Source of the DNA: an uncultured bacterium
GTDB taxonomy: Bacteria; Verrucomicrobiota; Verrucomicrobiia; CAIQCK01
Assembly (NCBI GenBank): GCA_903870275.1
Contig: CAIQCK010000045.1
Span: 1 to 64,000 of the forward strand
DNA: 64,000 nt
Reading direction: 5' to 3'
The notes beneath the pieces were generated by a model. That model was not told the DNA's origin, made no database searches, and saw only the letters and a list, made by a program, of their open reading frames with translations. Position 1 is the stretch's first letter, and every line of letters starts with the position of its first letter. Shown piece by piece: positions 18,956 through 26,695 of this stretch. The position numbers and the translations under genes are program-made.

Positions 18956-18974
18956 GGACATTTTTGAAATGTCC
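18956..18974 (+). terminator. Stem-loop after the PEP-CTERM gene
   Basis: GGACATTT-TTG-AAATGTCC forms a perfect 8-bp stem with a 3-base loop 17 bases after the stop codon. No U-tract follows, so it may only be a mRNA-stabilising or weak termination structure. Confidence 0.3.
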
Positions 18975-19699
18975 GCTGTCTGCGCACCGCCATCTTTTCC
19001 GCAACCCCGCCGGATGCAAGACCGCAGGAAGAGGAGCGGGATGGTGTCAGTGACCCGCCGTATGTCTTCCGATCCGACCGGCTTCACGGACTGTGCAACA
19101 ACGGCTTCGACGCGCGGCACGATCTTGCCCACGGGCCATTCTCCTGCTTTTGCGGTCATGGGATCTTTTCTTTGGGGATGAGGAGCCAGATTGGTGGATC
19201 CCGAAATCTCCGTGTTTGGACCGTTGCTATTACAACGCCTCCTGGAAGGCGCAGAACACGGCAAAGCCGCGCAAGAGCGTGTTTTTTCACACTCTGGTGC
19301 CACACTTAAGTCTCGCGTCGGGTGATGGCAGGTGTAAGATTGCGGATTGTACGCCTGTTGCTCAGTGGACCAGAGCAGGAGTTTCCTAATTAACACAGGT
19401 CTGTTTGCCTGAGTCTTCAGCAGTCATCACCAATCAGCAACCGTTGAACAAGTTAGTATTTTGTCATCCTGAGTCATCAGCGGTCAGCGCAAAATTTGGC
19501 AAAAGGTTGCAAGTCCGGGTTGCAAGTTTTTGGGTGTATGCCGACAGTTTTTTATCTTCCTTCTCGGCTCGGGCTGACATATCAGGTGGCTCGAAAAAGC
19601 GAAGTCACGTCAGCACCGTGGGAGGCCGTGTTCTTCGTCACCCGGCCGGCGATGTAAAACGGTGTCCCAATCCTGAATTGTTCGGCAGATGCAAAAGGA

Positions 19700-19704
19700 G
19701 AAAA
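19700..19704 (+). promoter_or_regulatory. Ribosome-binding site deciding the start at 19710
   Basis: A purine-rich AAAAGGAGAAAAAGAAA tract directly precedes the ATG at 19710. It would be inside the coding sequence if the upstream ATG at 19689 were used, so the downstream start, which also begins a clean signal peptide, is preferred. Confidence 0.6.
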
Positions 19705-19709
19705 AGAAA

Positions 19710-22247
19710 ATGAAATGGTTTGTCGCGTTACTGGGTGTCGCAATCCTGTCAATCTCTGTGAATGCGGCGGTGTCCGAAGGTGAGAACCTGCTGGTCAATG
19801 GCAGCTTTGACGCCGAACAGGTTGCCTTTCCCGAATTCTGGAACCCGTCCTCGACCAAGAATGTGGTCTATCATCGCACTGGAGGCCCCGAGGGCAAGAA
19901 ACCTTGCATCGTCCTGCAAGGCGACGGAAGCAAGTCCGGTGGAATAAGCGTGCGCCAGCAGGGCATGACCTTGGTGGCCGGCGAAACATACAGGCTCAGC
20001 GCCTACATCAAGACCAAGGGCTTCAAAAGCCGCCATGCCGGCCTGGTTGTCCATAACGGCGGATGGGTTTCCGATGTCGGTTTCAAGGGACTCCCCGCCG
20101 ATTCCGAATGGACCTTCATGGAAAAAACCTTCACCCTATTCCCTTCCCGCGACAAGGAATACGGTCTGGCCATGTTTGCGAGCGATCTGACCGGCGAAAT
20201 CCTTTTTGCCGATCTCAAACTCGAAGCCATCAGCGAAGGGGCGCGCAAAGGCTCCACCTCGCAGATGTCCGTCATCGCCGGCCCCAGATTGGTTCCCTTC
20301 CAACCCCTGCTCAACCGAATCCCCCGGTCCAACCCGCAGTTGGTTTTCAAGTTCTTCGGAACCCTGCCAGAGAAACAGGAAGCCTACGAATGCCTCGCCA
20401 CCGTCGGCGGAGATCGCATCCCCCGGCAAACTGTCCCGCTCAAAGACGGGAAGATCCTCGTCAAACTCGCTGGACTCCCCTGCGGCGATTATTCGCTGAA
20501 AGCTGTCCTGCGTCACTGCGGAACACGCCAGACGGTTCTCGATGGCGCCTATTCCATCAGCATCATCGAAATCCCCAACATCAACCGCAGTACCATCAAG
20601 CCACTGAACAACCTGGTTGCCGAGGTCCTCAGCGTGCCGGTTCCAAACACACCGGCGCCGCAGACATTCACTTTCGTCAACCCCCGCGATGGCTGGATCT
20701 TCGTGGCCTTCACCACCGTCGCACCCACTCTAGGACTGACCGTCAAGATTGATGACCAGGATCCGGTGATCACTGCCACCACCGAGCGTCTGGAAGCCTT
20801 CCGCGAACTTCCCATGGGTGAGCACCGCATCACAGTCAGTGGCAACACCTCCGAGGCGCGCCTGCTCGTGCGCTCCGTCCCCGAGATTTTCGACTATCCC
20901 CCATGCGCGAACTCCCAGGTCAAGGAAAACGGCAGCTATGGCTGGGACTTCATGAAGAAGCATATCCTCTGCGCCGTGACCACCCTGAATGGCGGTGCTC
21001 TGCCGGGCGCAGCTCTCACCGAAGCCAAAGCCCGCGGCCTCAAGTGGCTGGCCAACTTCAACGTCGTTCCTTTGAACGATCCCGCCGATGTGCAGGACCG
21101 CATGGAAAAACACGCGGGCATGACCCAGCCGCAATACGACGGTTTCACCAGCGACGAACTCTTTTTCGGCCGCACCACCATCGAGAACTACACCAAAGCC
21201 CTGTGGCGACTGCGCAACCCCGAAAATCGTTCGGTTTATACCTGGATCGTCGGCAAACCCAGCATCGCCTCCCTGCATACGGACTTCATGTCCGCCGCCC
21301 TCAACGTCTCCAGAGGCCGCGGTCGGCTGCTGTTCGAAGCCTATTGCCATCCACAAGCCGACGAAAAAGCGGCTGCCGCCTATCTCGACGACATGATCGG
21401 TGAAACCCTGCGCCGCTTCAACGCCTTCTTTCCCAACGCCGCGGCGGGAACCGGGATCATCTTCGGTAATTTCAACCAGATTCCCATCATTTCCCTGGAG
21501 CACGATCCAGCGGTGGACTTCAAGTATTACCTGGACATGCAGGTCAACCTGATTGCCAACAGCCCGGATTTCGCAGGACTTGCCACCACGGGCTATTGGG
21601 GGACGTATTATGGCGACGAGGAGCTGGCACGCTGGTCCTTCAAGCTCATGCGCCACTATGCGGTTGAAGGCAATAGAGACATGCTGTCCGCCCGTTACGG
21701 TTTCAGCTATGCCCCCGGCTTCCTGGCGAATTGTGACTTTGAGGACGGCTTGAATCGCTGGGATTTGTCGCCTGCCGCCGAAGGCTCCATCCGCCCGGAC
21801 ACAATCGCCGGCTATGGCAAGAACAGCCAGGGCCGCTGGGGCGGCGGCAAGGCGGGCGACACAGTCTGTGTAATGACCCGGAACACCGGCAAACCGAACC
21901 GCATCAGCCAGACCGTGCATGGCCTGAAAGCCGGCAAAGCCTACTGCCTGCAGTTCGTCACCGCCGACCGCAAAGATGTCATCGGGAAAAATTACAATCC
22001 GCGCCGATACGGCATCCATGCGGAACTGGAAGGCGCTGATATCCTGGGTGACAAAAGTTTCGTCCACATCGACAGGCGCGACGCCGGCCGTTACAAGCAC
22101 AACGACAGCGTTGCCCAGATCAACCTCAACCGCATCATCTTCCGCGCCAAGTCCTCCACTCAAGTCATCGCCTTCAACGACGAAAAGGCTGTCCCGGGCG
22201 AAGAACTCATCATCAACTTCATTCAGTTGAAACCATATTTGGAGTGA
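19710..22247 (+). CDS. Large secreted carbohydrate-binding / glycosidase-like protein
   Basis: 845 aa from ATG 19710, with signal peptide MKWFVALLGVAILSISVNA. Residues ~25-170 look like a CBM4/9-type jelly roll (NLLVNGSFDAE...FPEFWN, then ETYRLSAYIKTKG). A central region of roughly 400 residues (SYGWDFMKKHILCAVTTLNG, PQYDGFTSDELFFG, GTGIIFGNFNQIPIISLEHDP) reads like a TIM-barrel glycosidase core with acidic residues at strand ends (DELFF, LEHDP). The C-terminal ~180 residues are a second jelly roll starting at FLANCDFEDGLNRWDLSP. No established GH family is recognised. Export to the periplasm or surface and glycan binding are the safe inferences; hydrolysis is only plausible. Confidence 0.65.
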   Translation: MKWFVALLGVAILSISVNAAVSEGENLLVNGSFDAEQVAFPEFWNPSSTKNVVYHRTGGPEGKKPCIVLQGDGSKSGGISVRQQGMTLVAGETYRLSAYIKTKGFKSRHAGLVVHNGGWVSDVGFKGLPADSEWTFMEKTFTLFPSRDKEYGLAMFASDLTGEILFADLKLEAISEGARKGSTSQMSVIAGPRLVPFQPLLNRIPRSNPQLVFKFFGTLPEKQEAYECLATVGGDRIPRQTVPLKDGKILVKLAGLPCGDYSLKAVLRHCGTRQTVLDGAYSISIIEIPNINRSTIKPLNNLVAEVLSVPVPNTPAPQTFTFVNPRDGWIFVAFTTVAPTLGLTVKIDDQDPVITATTERLEAFRELPMGEHRITVSGNTSEARLLVRSVPEIFDYPPCANSQVKENGSYGWDFMKKHILCAVTTLNGGALPGAALTEAKARGLKWLANFNVVPLNDPADVQDRMEKHAGMTQPQYDGFTSDELFFGRTTIENYTKALWRLRNPENRSVYTWIVGKPSIASLHTDFMSAALNVSRGRGRLLFEAYCHPQADEKAAAAYLDDMIGETLRRFNAFFPNAAAGTGIIFGNFNQIPIISLEHDPAVDFKYYLDMQVNLIANSPDFAGLATTGYWGTYYGDEELARWSFKLMRHYAVEGNRDMLSARYGFSYAPGFLANCDFEDGLNRWDLSPAAEGSIRPDTIAGYGKNSQGRWGGGKAGDTVCVMTRNTGKPNRISQTVHGLKAGKAYCLQFVTADRKDVIGKNYNPRRYGIHAELEGADILGDKSFVHIDRRDAGRYKHNDSVAQINLNRIIFRAKSSTQVIAFNDEKAVPGEELIINFIQLKPYLE

Positions 22248-22272
22248 GTGAGATTCCCGACACCCGCAGTGA

Positions 22273-22434
22273 CCCGAACCGGGCCGGTTCATCGTGCATG
22301 TCAGCAAGGTCTTGCACGGCGTTCTGGAAATCCGGCTGGACGGCGAACTTGTCGTCGCTGGCAAGACTGCTGAGAAAAACGTCGCGATTGAAGTCCCCGC
22401 CGGCCGACACGAGATCGCATTATACCGGTTGTAG
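22273..22434 (+). pseudogene. Orphan C-terminal gene fragment
   Basis: The open frame after a TGA at 22270 reads PEPGRFIVHVSKVLHGVLEI, continues with RLDGELVVAGKTAEKNVAIEV and ends PAGRHEIALYRL before TAG. Its last bases are the first bases of the hairpin element, which supplies the stop. There is no start codon in a sensible place. It looks like the end of a beta-sandwich (carbohydrate-binding or glycosidase) domain left behind by deletion. It is too short for a family call. Confidence 0.35.
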
Positions 22435-22550
22435 ATTGAAACTGCACCATTACTGTAGCGGCGGTCTATGACCGCCGGTCCTTGAATCGCCAACAATTCG
22501 GCGGTCATAGACCGCCGCTACAGTGCAAAGGCAAACTCTAAATGGTATAA
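22420..22550. mobile_element. 131-bp hairpin (MITE-like) element
   Basis: The outer arms TTATACC...CTGCAC (22420-22447) and GTGCAAAG...GGTATAA (22523-22550) are imperfect inverted repeats. Inside them ACTGTAGCGGCGGTCTATGA... (22452-22477) is the exact 26-bp reverse complement of 22499-22524. Each 26-bp arm also contains its own small palindrome, GGCGGTC-TAT-GACCGCC. No coding capacity. It sits exactly at the truncation point of two gene remnants, as expected for an inserted non-autonomous element. Confidence 0.7.
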
Positions 22551-22858
22551 GCTCCCCCACAGCGTTTGACCAGCGCCTGCCGCAGCGTGCGCGGCACGAC
22601 GAGGAGATCATACGTGACGACCACCAGTCGCGCGCCCGCCGTGTCCTCGACCGCCAGTGCCTTCGCAAACAAATCCTGCGCGCCGCCCTGCGACGCGTTG
22701 GTGCGCGCTGCGTAGCCGGCCATCCACATGCTTTTCTGCGGCGTGATTTTCACTGCCGCCGCGCCAACCTACCAGACCGTGTTTGTTTCGGTGGCAGCAC
22801 CCAAACCGCTCGCCGATGCGAAACACAACAAGATCGCCAACCACAGAGTTGGTTTCAT
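22551..22858 (-). pseudogene. Truncated neutral ceramidase-like gene
   Basis: Reading from ATG 22858 gives a signal peptide MKPTLWLAILLCFASASGLG, then ATETNTVW, an in-frame TAG at codon 30 (22769-22771), then VGAAAVKITPQKSMWMAGYA, ARTNASQGGAQDLFAKALAV and EDTAGARLVVVTYDLLVVPR. This is the N-terminus of the neutral/alkaline non-lysosomal ceramidase-like family found in many secreted planctomycete and verrucomicrobial proteins (usually >400 aa). The frame is cut at ~105 codons where the hairpin element begins. Both the stop and the truncation make it non-functional. An alternative start at 22864 changes nothing. Confidence 0.72.
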
Positions 22859-23361
22859 AAGCATCTATCCTCGAATGTTATTTTGTTCTGCCGTCGCTGC
22901 CTCGACCCGATAGAGATGGCCCTTCGTTCGCAGAATCGAAGCAAGCACCCGCTTATGTCCGTCGGCATCGGTTGGTGGTTTGTTGAGGGACATGATTGTG
23001 CGCCTCTAACCAAGAAACATCTTACCCAATACATCCGTGAATTGCGTCTGCGCAAGCCGCGATTTGTCGAAAAGCTATTGTCGAATCAACGAACACGAGC
23101 ATGATCTCCCAACTGATCCTGCGGTCAACTGTTGCTGATCGCGGACACTGGACACACACCAAGTAAAAAAAGAAAACGCGGATCAGAATTCCCGGGCTGC
23201 TACTGCACTAGAGCGGATTAAACAATAGTGTAGCCATAAAATGCTCAAAACATCCCGAAAATGCGGGTTTTCGACGGCTACAGGGATGATGAAAACGCAC
23301 TAGCAGCATCCAGTGTTGAAACTTTGGGCCGGCCGATTAAGCTATAAGCGTGCAGTTCGGA
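22859..23361. other. Non-coding interval upstream of the C45-like gene
   Basis: About 500 bases. A short open frame near 22955-23101 (MSVGIGWWFVEGHDCAPLTK...) has no recognisable similarity or ribosome-binding site. I see no RNA gene or clear promoter. Confidence 0.45.
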
Positions 23362-25131
23362 ATGAAACGTCGAATCACCATTTTGACCGCAGTCGTGCTG
23401 GGAACGGTGCTGCTGGATTGGGCGGCTGCGAACCGGATCTTCTGGTCGAGCTATGATGGCGTCGCCGCGCTGCTGCGGGAACCGGAGCGGTTGCACGGGC
23501 AGTATGTGAAGTTGGAGGCGCGCGAGCTTGTGCCGAAGCAGAAGATGGTCGGTAGTGTGGAGCTTTTTGCGGGGGCAGACTTCCCCATATTTCGGCTGGT
23601 GGTGAATTACGACAACCACTTCTTCGAGTTGAGTTCCGGCGGTGAAACCCATATTTCCGCTCCTGAGACGAAGGCTCATTTTGCGGGCGGGGCTTGCGAT
23701 TTTGCCGAGAGCCGCCGCGCTCTTGCGAGCGTGGCCGATGCGTTATCAGGCATGACGCCATGGAAGCGGTTCGCGGCGGGATTGTGGCTGCATCCATTGG
23801 TGATCGGCGTGACGAATGCGCAAGGCGAAAGGTGCTGGGATATTCGATTCGCCGACGGATACGCCAAGGTGGCGTGCAGCGATCTGTTGCTGCGCGAGGT
23901 CCGGCATGGGAAATGGTTTCTTGTTTTTCATCGCGAGCCACTTAGCAACTCCGCGCTAGCGGCTGGCCCGACGGGCACACTGAAACCGCCAGCGCGTGTC
24001 GAGGCAACCGACATGGACCGCAGCCTCGCCGCGGTGCTGCGCCTCCTGACGCTTCAACTGGTTGAGGTGCCGCGCGACGCCGACGCATTGCAGCGCGAGG
24101 GCAACGGTTCACTCGAAATCAGAAACGGCCGGCGCGTGCTGCGGCTGCGCGGCAAGCCTTACGACATCGGCCTGCAACACGGCCGGTTGTTGGCGCCGAA
24201 CATCAAGCGGCTTTGTGAACGCGTCATCTACGGTGTTGGGTTCTACTACTCCATTGAGAAGGGCCAATGGTTCCTCGATGAAGCGGCCAAACTCGTCGAG
24301 CGGCAGCGACCGTTCATCGCGCCGGAGTATTTCGATGAAATGCGCGGGTTGGCTGACGGCGCGAGACTGCCGCTGGCAATGGTGCAGGTGGCCAACATCT
24401 TTCCCGAGTTCTTCCATTGCAGCGGCGCGGCGGTTTTCGGCAAGGCGACGCGTGGTGGCACGTTGTTACACGCGCGTGTGCTCGATTACATGACGAAGGC
24501 CGGCTTGCAGGACGAGGCAGTGACGATGGCCGTCGAGCGCGAGGGCGCGCGGCGGTTCGTCAACGTCAGCTACGCGGGCTTCATCGGCAGTGTCACGGGC
24601 ATGAACGAAAAGCAAGTGGCGATCGGCGAGATGGGCGGCCGCGGCGAGGGTAACTGGGATGGCACGCCGATGGCGCAATTGTTGCGCGGCGCGCTGGAGA
24701 ATTGCGACACGCTGGAAGAGGCGCTCGATTACATGCGCCACCGACCGCGGACGTGCGAATATTACTACGTCATTAGCGATGGCAAATCGCGCACGGCGCG
24801 CGGCGTGGCGGCGACACCGGAGAAATTTCAGGTCCTCAAGCCCGCCGAGGCAGTGCCGTTGCTGCCGGAGCCGGTAGAGGACGCGGTGCTGCTGAGCGCG
24901 GGTGACAACTACAAGCTGCTGGTCAAACGCGTGCGCGAGTTGCACGGCCGGATCGGTCCGGAGGAAATGCAGCGCATCATCGCCCGCGGCGTGGCAAGGG
25001 GATCGAACCTGCACGACGCGATTTTTGAGCCGCCAACGCTGACGTTGTGGATTGCCAACGCGTCGCGCCATCGTCTGGCGTGCGACGAACCGTTCGTGAA
25101 ATACACATGGGGTGAGCTGTTCCCGCGATGA
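23362..25131 (+). CDS. C45-like Ntn-hydrolase (acyltransferase/peptidase) protein
   Basis: 589 aa from ATG 23362; the track start is a GTG four codons upstream. An N-terminal hydrophobic segment (ITILTAVVLGTVLLDWAA) is a signal peptide or anchor. Residues ~20-230 are a domain I do not recognise, possibly inhibitory or binding. Residues ~245-589 match the C45/acyl-CoA:6-APA acyltransferase-like Ntn-hydrolase fold: RGKPYDIGLQHGRLLAPNI, then FHCSGAAVFGKATRGGTLLH with candidate nucleophile Cys ~353, and ARVLDYM, GFIGSVTGMNEKQVAIGEMG, ARGSNLHDAIFEP. Family members are made as precursors that self-cleave before the nucleophile. The substrate is probably an amide- or ester-linked acyl group. It is a single gene with no clear partner. 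Confidence 0.78.
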   Translation: MKRRITILTAVVLGTVLLDWAAANRIFWSSYDGVAALLREPERLHGQYVKLEARELVPKQKMVGSVELFAGADFPIFRLVVNYDNHFFELSSGGETHISAPETKAHFAGGACDFAESRRALASVADALSGMTPWKRFAAGLWLHPLVIGVTNAQGERCWDIRFADGYAKVACSDLLLREVRHGKWFLVFHREPLSNSALAAGPTGTLKPPARVEATDMDRSLAAVLRLLTLQLVEVPRDADALQREGNGSLEIRNGRRVLRLRGKPYDIGLQHGRLLAPNIKRLCERVIYGVGFYYSIEKGQWFLDEAAKLVERQRPFIAPEYFDEMRGLADGARLPLAMVQVANIFPEFFHCSGAAVFGKATRGGTLLHARVLDYMTKAGLQDEAVTMAVEREGARRFVNVSYAGFIGSVTGMNEKQVAIGEMGGRGEGNWDGTPMAQLLRGALENCDTLEEALDYMRHRPRTCEYYYVISDGKSRTARGVAATPEKFQVLKPAEAVPLLPEPVEDAVLLSAGDNYKLLVKRVRELHGRIGPEEMQRIIARGVARGSNLHDAIFEPPTLTLWIANASRHRLACDEPFVKYTWGELFPR

Positions 25132-25150
25132 TGATGATGACCGTGCGTGT

Positions 25151-25265
25151 GCTAACCTGACAATCGCTGAACATGACTGGCTGCCTGGAGATGTTCGCTC
25201 TTGGAATTCCGGCAACCGGCAAGAGCATGCTCGCCAAACGCCTCATCACCATCCTGCCGCCGCCG
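25151..25265 (+). pseudogene. Remnant of a ComM/Mg-chelatase-like ATPase gene
   Basis: ATG at 25191 reads MFALGIPATGKSMLAKRLIT followed by ILPPP. This is the Walker A region of the ComM/YifB Mg-chelatase family, which I recall as (I)GPPGTGKSMLAKRL.TILPP. The upstream piece ANLTIAEH fits the preceding RALTIAAAG-H segment but in another frame. Only ~115 bases are recognisable, with a frameshift and no flanking domains, so this is a relic. Confidence 0.5.
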
Positions 25266-25372
25266 GTGCACAAAGTCAAAGCCGCCCCGACGCGATTACG
25301 TGGGACGCGCATCAGAAAATAAACGCGCGGCAGCGACACGCCACACAATCATGCCGCACATGCCGGGAAGAT

Positions 25373-26536
25373 TCATCGGCCGCGAACCCGTGCGCGGTAT
25401 TCCCGTGGCGTCATCTTCGTGGCGCGTTTGAACGCGCAGGCCAGATATTCGCGCGACTGGAAACCGGAGGCGTCGGCCACGTCAGGAACAGGCATGTTGG
25501 TGTCGGCGAGCAGTTGCTTGGCGCGTTCAAGGTGCACCCGCCGGATCTCCTCGGCGGGGCTTCGCTCCAGTGTTTGCTGGAAGCGGCGTTCCAGACTGCT
25601 GCGAGACATGGGCACCGCGCGCAGGATATCGCTCACCTGGATCGGTTCGGCGGCATGGCTGCGGATGAAACCAATGGCCTGCGCGAGATTCCGATCATGG
25701 ATGGCCAGGGTGTTGGTGGACTGCCGCACAACCACCCGGGTTGGCTTGATTAAAATAGGTGCGACCGGTGGGCGCGCCCCCTTCAACAGGCGGTCGAGCA
25801 AGGCTGCGGCTTCATATCCGATGCGTTCGGACGTCAACGCAACGCCTGAAAGGGGCGGATTGCAGGTTTCGCACAACAGAACGTCTTCATCGCCGCCGAG
25901 CACAGCGACTTGTTCGGGGACAAGAAAGCCCAGCTCGTGGCAGGCGTTGAGCACCTCGCGCCCGCGTTCGCTGGTCCAGGTGAGAATGGCGACCGGCTTG
26001 GGCAGCGACTTAAGCCACTGTTGAAGATCCTTTTGCCGTTTGCGCCAGGTGGCGTTGGGTCCTGCGCGGCGGTGTGCCGCGAGAAGCGAGCAACTGCGGC
26101 CCGCTTCGGCCAGCGTTTGCGCAAAGCTTTCGTAGTGAACCTCGACATACGACAAGCCCAGTGGAGCGAAGTAACCGAAGTTGCGGAAGCCCTGATCCAA
26201 AAGGTGCTCCACCGCCAACCGCGCCGCCACGCGAAGATCGGCCGTGGCTGTGGGAAAGTCCACGCCCGGAATTCTGGCCGCCGAAACATTGACAACGATG
26301 GCCCGTGACGCGGTGAGATGCCGGGCCAGCGAGCGATCAGCCACCCGGGCAATGATGCCATCGCCGCGCCAGCCGGGGGGCAGGCGGCCGGGAGCGTGTT
26401 GACACCGTTGCTCCAGCCAGAGGTCCCATCCGCCTTGCTGTTGAGCGTAGCGTGCGACACCGCGGATTATTCTTCGCCCCCAATCCGTTGCCGTGTCTAT
26501 CAGCAGGGCGATTTGCGGGCATTTGCGAGCGAGCAT
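25373..26536 (-). CDS. XylR-type AraC-family transcriptional regulator
   Basis: 387 aa with the two-part layout of XylR: an N-terminal LacI/periplasmic-binding-like sugar sensor (residues ~8-270, QIALLIDTATDWGRRIIRGVARY, DFPTATADLRVAARLAVEHLLDQGF, VAVLGGDEDVLLCE) and a C-terminal AraC double helix-turn-helix (~285-385, VPMSRSSLERRFQQTL...ADASGFQSREYLACAFKRATKMTPREYR). It should bind a pathway sugar and control the divergent 14-gene operon from the 159-bp intergenic region. Its placement next to that operon is the best clue that the operon is sugar-induced. Confidence 0.92.
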   Translation of the reverse strand: MLARKCPQIALLIDTATDWGRRIIRGVARYAQQQGGWDLWLEQRCQHAPGRLPPGWRGDGIIARVADRSLARHLTASRAIVVNVSAARIPGVDFPTATADLRVAARLAVEHLLDQGFRNFGYFAPLGLSYVEVHYESFAQTLAEAGRSCSLLAAHRRAGPNATWRKRQKDLQQWLKSLPKPVAILTWTSERGREVLNACHELGFLVPEQVAVLGGDEDVLLCETCNPPLSGVALTSERIGYEAAALLDRLLKGARPPVAPILIKPTRVVVRQSTNTLAIHDRNLAQAIGFIRSHAAEPIQVSDILRAVPMSRSSLERRFQQTLERSPAEEIRRVHLERAKQLLADTNMPVPDVADASGFQSREYLACAFKRATKMTPREYRARVRGR

Positions 26537-26578
26537 CGGTTCGTCTTTCTCCGTCAGTCACGGTGTTGTAAATGGTGA

Positions 26579-26634
26579 CGCAAAATCTTACAAAGTTTAC
26601 GCGTCCTTGTATTGACCGCAAGGTGTATTTTGCG
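26579..26634. promoter_or_regulatory. Inverted repeat in the regulator/operon promoter region
   Basis: CGCAAAAT at 26579-26586 is mirrored by ATTTTGCG at 26627-26634 in the divergent intergenic region. A TTGACC at 26612-26617 followed 17 bases later by ATAGCA (26635-26640) could be a -35/-10 pair for the operon, in which case one arm overlaps the promoter. Candidate operator for the XylR-type protein; not proven. Confidence 0.35.
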
Positions 26635-26695
26635 ATAGCAATCGCCGTGACGGAAGCGTTCAACTGCACAAAACGCAGACAGGAGAAAAACCACC

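Larger units (their letters stand above)
18939..19709. other. Non-coding interval
   Basis: About 770 bases without a supported gene. It holds a stem-loop at 18956-18974 and an imperfect 19-bp direct repeat, CCTGAGTC(T/A)TCAGC(A/G)GTCA, at 19408-19426 and 19468-19486 (60-base period). The promoter of the following large gene must lie here, but I cannot pick a convincing -35/-10 pair. Confidence 0.5.

Noticed and set aside
17859-19019. 386-codon minus-strand ORF with VGAGNAVG/HPQRIIQRG repeats
   Set aside because: The repeats are simply the reverse reading of the tandem 126-129-bp units of the PEP-CTERM gene, which has a signal peptide and sorting signal on the plus strand.
22523-23104. 193-codon plus-strand ORF
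   Set aside because: It begins inside the hairpin element and crosses the antisense of the ceramidase-like remnant; no family features.
25112-25753. 213-codon plus-strand ORF
   Set aside because: It reads out of the ComM-like relic in a wrong frame and then antisense to the XylR-type regulator.
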